Assembly: GCA_037954665.1 (NCBI GenBank)
Contig: JBBMOL010000013.1
Location: 1,860,001 to 1,924,000 of the forward strand
Direction of reading: 5' to 3'
Length of the DNA: 64,000 nucleotides
Source of the DNA: Laguncularia racemosa
Taxonomy: Eukaryota; Streptophyta; Magnoliopsida; Myrtales; Combretaceae
How positions within the stretch are numbered: the stretch's first letter is position 1; each line of letters opens with the position of its first letter. The notes under the pieces were generated by a model. The model was not told where the DNA came from, did not search any database, and saw nothing but the letters and a program-made list of their open reading frames with translations. The position numbers were made by a program, and so were the translations under genes. Positions 58,922 to 64,000 of this stretch are shown here, in pieces.

Positions 58922-60313
58922 GACTTCTCCCTTTCCTTTGGTGGGTTGTCTTCTTTCTCAAACTTGGGCCCCTATCCACAAGGTGGCCCATACTCGGTTG
59001 GTGTGAAAGAGTAATTTACTAGATACTCAAATCTCCCATGTGATTCGCCTAAGGTACCGACTATTGGGTGTCCAGCTAACCATCTCTTCTTGATATGTGA
59101 TTTAGGGGTTTCATCTGGGACTTGGCATGGGTGACTTTCTCGTTACATTGTTGCCTTTTGCTGTTTCGGGGATTCTTTAGAGTCTGGCTCTTCGGATGTG
59201 ATCATGTTGATGGTAGGCTTGTGGTTGGGCAATGGATTAGTGTTGACATTGGGTGTTGGTGTGTTAATGAGGTCCAACTACACTATTCTGGCGTCAATCA
59301 GATCTTAAATCTTGTTTCGGAGCCTCTAACATCTATTTGTAGAATGCCCCTCTTGGCCCATATGATAATCACATTTGAGGCTTGAGTCAAAATTTCTGGG
59401 CTTATACCGATCACTTAGGATCTCAAAGCTGATCAAATTATCCGCTCGCAGCCAAGCGAAAACCTGGTTGGGTGGGATTGGGATTGGAGTGAATTGTCTT
59501 AAGACTCTGGTGGCCTGGGTGTGATTCATCGGCGACTACCGGATTGGGGCATTCGTTGTCTGAAATGTCACACGGGTCCTAACCTTGTCCACTCTGCCGG
59601 AGTTAACTGTGCTGACAGACTTCTCCCTTTCCTTTAGTGGGTTGTCTTCTTTCTCAAACTCGGGCCCCCATCCATTAGGTGGCCCATACTCGGTTGGTGT
59701 GAAAGAGTAATTTACTAGATACTCAAATCTCCCATGTGATTCACCTAAGGTACTGACTGTTGGGTCTCCAGCTAACCATCTCTTCTTGATCTGTGATTTA
59801 AGGGTTTCATTTGGGACTTAGCGTGGGTGACTTTCTCGCTGCACTGTTGCCTTTTGCTGTTTCGGGGATTCTTTGGAGTCCGGCTCTTCAGATGTGAACA
59901 TGTTGACCGTGGGCTTGTGGTTAGGTAATGGATTAGTGTTGAAATTGGGTGCTGGTGTGTTAACGAAGTCTAACTGCACTATTCCGGCGTCAATTAGATC
60001 TTGAATCTTGTTTCGGAGCCTCCAGCATCTATTTGTGGAATGCCCCTCTCGGCCCATATGATAATCACATTTGAGGCTTGAGTCAAAATTTCTAGGCTTA
60101 TACCAGTCACTTAGGATCTCGAAGATGATCAAATTATCCGCTCGCAAACGAGCGAAAACCTGGTTGAGTGGGATCAGGATCGGAGTGAATTGTCTTAAGA
60201 CCCTGGTAGCCTGGGTGTGATTCATTAGCGATTGCTGGATTGGGGCATTTGCGGTCTGAAATGTCACGCGGGTCTCAACCTTGTCCACTCTGCCGGAGTT
60301 AACCGTGCTGACG
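58922..60313 (-). repeat. Tandem duplication of 696 bp within OG3 gag
   Basis: 58922-59617 and 59618-60313 are direct copies. Both contain CTCCCTTTCCTTTRGTGGGT or its counterpart, GGCCCATACTCGGTTGGTGT and the zinc-knuckle coding block. The junction GTGCTGAC lies at the end of each copy. The copies differ at several percent of positions by eye. Confidence 0.85.
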
Positions 60314-61400
60314 GTGGACTCCTTGGCTTTGTTACTCCCTAGGGGCCTCTGCGATGATGCGATTCTGGGAGGGTCCACTGTTTGGAGTCTCCCTGATGTG
60401 ATGGTATTCTCGATTCGACACCCTGCTGCCACTACTTCTATAAAGTTAGATGATGTCTGGCCCACCAGATGTGAGAAGTAAGTCTTATCCAGAGTGTTGA
60501 CAAAGATGAATGTCAACTCCTTTTCAGAAATACCCCAGCGACTTAAGCTCTCCAATGCTGGGCATACTCCTTAAAAGATTCAGTGTGTTTCTTTCGAAGA
60601 CTTCCTAAGTCCATTACCGAAGGGGCAACCTCGATGTTGAATTTGTATTGATCGTAAAATGCCCGAGCAAGTCTTTCCCAGGTATTGACTTGGTTGAAGT
60701 CTAAGTGCGTATACTAGATGAGGGCAGGGCCTATGAGGCTGTCTTGGAAGGTCTGGATCATGAGCTGATCATATTAGGCATACTTGCTCATCTTCCATAC
60801 ATACAACCTTGTATGCATCTTGGGGCATCCAGTGCCATCATATTTTTCAAATTCTGGGGTCTTGAACTTCTCTGGGTACACTTGCTCCTCAGATACTGGC
60901 AGGTTAGTGATTCTTGCTTGCTCAAAACCATCAGGCCCCTCTATCATTTTCATCTTATCAGCCAGCTGTTGGAAAAGTTTTCTTTCCATCTCCTTTTGCC
61001 TGTCCTCCATTTCCCTCTTTATGTCGTCAGAGGTTGAACCGAGGTTGATTCTTGGTTTATACTCGAATGCCGGGTTGAGGTCGGAATTGAGCTCTTCATA
61101 TTCTGAAGGTTGACCCTCTACTGCTTTCCCTTTTCTGCCCCCTGAGTGTTCTTCTTGAGTTGGTTGGATAGTGCGAAGAAGGTTAATACTCTCAGTTAGG
61201 AGGTGGACTTGTGTAGCCAATTGCTGGACTGTTTGTTCTAGGGACACGATCTTAGGGTCCGAGGCGTTATCGACACTGACGTTGTTGCGGTTGTCGCTGT
61301 TGTTGCCACTGTTTGCCATTTTGGTCTTTGAGCGGGTGTGGATTGGGCTCCTTGGAGGGTTCGGTTGTTTAGGAGCTATCTTTGATACCTGAGCGCGCAT
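59326..61400 (-). pseudogene. gag of OG3
   Basis: The frame opens at about 61400 (MRAQVSKIAPKQPNPPRSPI). Residues about 45-75 form a coiled-coil-like stretch (VSLEQTVQQLATQVHLLTES). The capsid (Retrotrans_gag) region follows across a frame break near 60770 and 60560 (KMHTRLYVWKM; WERLARAFYDQYKF). The tail has a non-canonical zinc knuckle C-x2-H-x4-H-x4-C (CDYHMGREGHSTNRC) and then LRNKIQDLIDAGIVQ, typical of Tat gag. The knuckle is present twice because of the 696-bp duplication. Confidence 0.8.
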
Positions 61401-61573
61401 TTTTCTTAGTTTAATGCATGTATCACACAGATGCTAGAAATAAAGGGGCCAACAATTGATTAATGATATAATACTGAAATTTTATTTTTATTAATATTGG
61501 AAACTTGGAGTTCGATACTTGAAACATGAAAAAGTACAATGCTAATCTATTTACTAGTCCTCTTCTTCTTTTG

Positions 61574-62103
61574 CTATGTAGGCGTTAGTTTTTCGCTGAT
61601 GATAGCTTCCAACTCTTTGACTCTAGCTTGGATCTTCTCCAACTGAGCTTCTAAGGCTTTGTTCCTTTGATCAGACTCTTTAAATCTGCCCTTCCAGACA
61701 TCCTTTTTATAGTCTGCAGCTTCAAAGTATACCTCCATCTGAGCCCTGACTTGTTCCAAATAGGTTCTCAACTCTAGGTCTACCTTGTCTAGCTCAGGTT
61801 GGGTAATATCTAGGACCCGGTATGCCCTTTCTCTTGTTTGATATAGCTGGTGTATCACGAAATCCCTAGTGGCTCGATGCTTGCCCACTTCACCATCCAG
61901 GTCTCCAAGGTCTACAGTGGGGCTCTCGATTCGGGCTTCCCATAGGACTTTGACCTTTGCCAGCTTGGCAAACTTCTCGGCTACCAGTAGACTTGGGTTC
62001 TGGTATTCGAACATGATTGCTTTTAGTGATGGTCGATAAACTATATCTTGGATGGTACCGAACTGGCGGACCACCGAGTTTAGATGATAACCAACGCACC
62101 CAC
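61574..62103 (-). pseudogene. ORF1 of OG3, N-terminal part removed by OG4
   Basis: The frame runs from the OG4 junction (GCVGYHLNSVVRQFG) to a stop at 61574. It includes FEYQNPSLLVAEKFAKLAKV, VDLGDLDGEVGKHRATRDFV and a C-terminal coiled coil (KESDQRNKALEAQLEKIQAR). It is homologous to 230-978 in OG1, where the sequence continues upstream of the point at which OG3 is cut. ORF1 proteins lie upstream of gag in Ogre elements; their role is unknown. Confidence 0.75.
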
Positions 62104-62378
62104 TGTAAACACCCCATTTTTTATCTTAATAATCAATAATAGTTAATTTTCAATTTTTTTCATTTTTTACAATTTTTCTTCTAATTTAGCAAAAATAGGA
62201 AAAATATTTTAAAAAATAAAATAAATAGGAAAAATACATCAATTTTGGAAAATAATTGTAGAAATAATAATAAAAGGAGTTAAATAATTTTTACAAATTT
62301 TTGAAATTTCAAAACAATACAAAAATAATAAAAATCGCATTGCATATATGCAAATTGCGAAAATAAAAAAATTGAGAA

Positions 62379-62457
62379 GTGGGCTAGCTTAGCTAGTTCA
62401 AACCATGGCCTAAGGTGTAAGGGAAGGGGCTCGGGTAGGCGTTCAAAACTCAGAGGA
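62379..62457 (+). other. tRNA-like block in OG4 LTR (degenerate)
   Basis: TAGCTTAGCTAG (62385-62396) corresponds to the A-box. GCGTTCAAAACT (62439-62450) corresponds to a decayed B-box. The surrounding GAAGTGGGCTAGC and ACCATGGCCTAAG align with OG2 and OG3. Confidence 0.45.
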
Positions 62458-62498
62458 GGCATTTCCGCGTTTTGCCCGATTTTCATTTTTGCCTGGAA

Positions 62499-62548
62499 CA
62501 CGTGTCAGCAGTTGATTGGTTGACACGAATGCACGCGTTGGGCACGTG
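62499..62548. promoter_or_regulatory. Two G-boxes in OG4 U3
   Basis: CACGTG occurs at 62499-62504 and 62543-62548, about 290 and 245 bp upstream of the TATA box. A CCAAT-type ATTGG lies between them. Confidence 0.5.
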
Positions 62549-62791
62549 ATCTTTTTCTTTCTTCGTCCGAGATCGTCGCCAGTGAGGAAAAATCGAATTT
62601 TTGCTGTTTTGATTCGATTTTTTACACAAATCCAACAGATCTTTAACTGAAATAGGATAAACACCATCCAATTGGAATCAAATCACAACAAATTGAAGGA
62701 TTTACACAAATCGGAGATAGCTTTTTCAATCGAAATCCGATTTGCCTCAATCGGAGGAAATCCAAGCTTATCTAGCTCGATTTCTTGCGTC

Positions 62792-62799
62792 TATAAATA
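62792..62799 (+). promoter_or_regulatory. TATA box of OG4
   Basis: GTCTATAAATAGGAATCG matches the boxes of the other family LTRs and sets the transcription sense to +. Confidence 0.65.
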
Positions 62800-63113
62800 G
62801 GAATCGAAGGGAGGAAGCCAGAGTACGGATCAAAAGTGAGAAAATGAGAGAAAATAAGAGAGATCGAAGCTTTGCCGGAATTCTTCAACCCGCGACCGCC
62901 GACCAAGCTTTGAAACCACCACCAGGAGGCGATCTTGAAGAAAACCACCATCGCAGTTGAGTTCCCCATCCTCGAAAGCTTCAGAAACACTCCTCATTTG
63001 ATAAAAAAGACCGCCAGAATGCCGCCAACAAGGATCTACGGTCGCCGTAATCGACCGACCCAACCCGAACTGCTTCGACCCGATCCGATCCGACCCGTGC
63101 ACCGTATCTGGAT

Positions 63114-63123
63114 CCAGGTAAGT
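63114..63123 (+). promoter_or_regulatory. Consensus splice donor at the end of the OG4 leader
   Basis: CCAG followed by GTAAGT lies 326 bp downstream of the TATA box, at the sharp change from a CCG-rich leader to AT-rich sequence. OG2 and OG3 have the same site. Confidence 0.55.
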
Positions 63124-64000
63124 CGGATTTTTTGATTTATTTATTTGTTATTTATTTATTCATTTGTTATTTATAATTAAAAATAACATTATAAAAATAT
63201 TAGAATTTAGATTAGTTTTTTTTAGGTTTAGTTTAGGGTAGGATAAATAATAGAAAATTATTAAAATCACAATAAAAAAATAATAAAACAATAAAAAATA
63301 AAAATATATATATTAGGAAAAATGATAGAATTTAGATTTTTTATGTTTAGTTTAGAGTCAATAAAATGATAAAAATAAAAAAATTATTAATTAATTAATT
63401 AATTAATAAAAAATAAAAAAATAATAAAAATATTAGAGGAAGGATAATAATAGAGAAATAAATTTTTTATTTGTTAGAAAAATGCTTTTCTTAAATAAAT
63501 CAAAAATTGGTTTTTTCCTTAAATTATTATTTTTCAAAAATAATCAAGCTTAAGCTTAATTTTTCCCAAAAAAATACTAAAATGATAAAAACGTAAACCA
63601 GAACCAATTTTCATAATTAAAATTAACAAACACACTAAATTTTTTCACGAAAAACAAACTACGGCTTGTTTGATCCTGAATAGCAGATATGTAAGCACCC
63701 ATTTGGGGTAACCCTAAAAAGAATAAAAAATCATTTTGTTTTTCATATTAGAATAAGTTATTCAAAAACACAAAAAAAAAAAAAATGAATAACAATGAAA
63801 GACATTAGGATAAGGTTTAGATTTCAGGAGAATAGGTGGTAATTTTAAGGTTTTAATAGGTTAGCCTCCGAGTCCAGCAACTCTGGTTTTCCCTTTCCTC
63901 TTTCACAAAAACGAAAAGAGGAAATCTCGCTGACTAGTTGTCCAAATTAGGATTAATCTGCTCAATTAATCCTAATTCAATCTTTCCCAACTTCAGTTGG

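Larger units (their letters stand above)
50362..62103 (-). mobile_element. OG3: Ogre/Tat-type Ty3/gypsy retrotransposon, decayed, 5' end interrupted
   Basis: On the - strand the order is ORF1, gag, protease, RT, RNase H, a second archaeal-type RNase H, integrase, tandem repeats, polypurine tract and 3' LTR (50362-52309). The extra RNase H between RNase H and integrase is diagnostic for the Tat/Ogre lineage. All coding parts carry stops or frame changes. The right side is cut at 62104 by the OG4 LTR in opposite orientation; the rest of ORF1 and the 5' LTR should lie beyond the window. CTTTG at 50357-50361 is the candidate target duplication. Confidence 0.85.
62104..64000 (+). mobile_element. 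OG4: LTR of the Ogre/Tat-type family, runs off the window
   Basis: It starts TGTAAACACCCC at 62104 and aligns to the window end with the reverse complements of OG2 and OG3. The TATA box is at 62792-62799, so the sense is +. It is inverted relative to OG3 and interrupts ORF1 of OG3. The five bases before it are CCCAC. Whether it is a solo LTR or the 5' LTR of a full element cannot be told here. The last visible bases match a site about 120-135 bp from the LTR end in OG2 and OG3. Confidence 0.85.

Noticed and set aside
50362..64000. OG3 plus OG4 as one element with two LTRs
   Set aside because: The two LTRs are in opposite orientation by TATA box and polypurine tract, and the right one interrupts ORF1, so they belong to different insertions.

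Overview
This is nuclear DNA of a flowering plant, most likely a eudicot. It is AT-rich, has multi-exon genes with GT..AG introns, and is dominated by decayed Ty3/gypsy retrotransposons with hAT, LINE and MITE remnants. I cannot name the species.

Two host genes are clear. FY, a WD40 subunit of the mRNA 3'-end processing machinery and partner of FCA in Arabidopsis, lies on the + strand at 26390-40439. I place 18 coding exons by splice consensus and family similarity; together they sum to an in-frame 726-codon product. A type-A (ARR8/ARR9-like) cytokinin response regulator of 184 residues in five exons lies on the - strand at 42986-44197. A third candidate is a small intronless single-C2H2-finger protein at 11362-11592 (+), which has its own TATA box.

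The left flank (1-6895) is the 3' part of an Ogre/Tat-type element (here OG1). It keeps a broken ORF1, an 82-bp tandem repeat block, a polypurine tract and a 2.5-kb LTR, but shows no gag or pol in between. From 7251 to 13144 there are two decayed BED-hAT transposons on the - strand, on either side of the C2H2 gene. A CRM-like chromovirus (13267-21126, target duplication GCGTA) follows. Its RNase H region is split by a 2120-bp solo LTR of the Ogre-type family (OG2, 16871-18990, target duplication GCATT). About 5 kb of AT-rich repeat-derived sequence leads to FY. The FY introns hold two MITE-like elements, a 302-bp solo LTR and a LINE remnant.

From 44.5 to 50.36 kb I see no gene. From 50362 a - strand Ogre-type element (OG3) runs to 62103: 3' LTR, tandem repeats, integrase, an extra archaeal-type RNase H, RNase H, RT, protease, gag and ORF1. 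Its ORF1 is interrupted at 62104 by another LTR of the same family in + orientation (OG4), which runs off the window.

The most unusual signal is in the Ogre-type LTRs. All four share, in the same order, a tRNA-like block with A-box and B-box motifs, then a TATA box about 250-360 bp further on, then a GC-rich leader. A G-box lies between the block and the TATA box in three of them, and the leader ends in a consensus splice donor in three. Catalytic Asp-to-Asn and Trp-to-stop changes in both gypsy elements, and an almost transition-only LTR divergence, point to decay by cytosine-methylation deamination.
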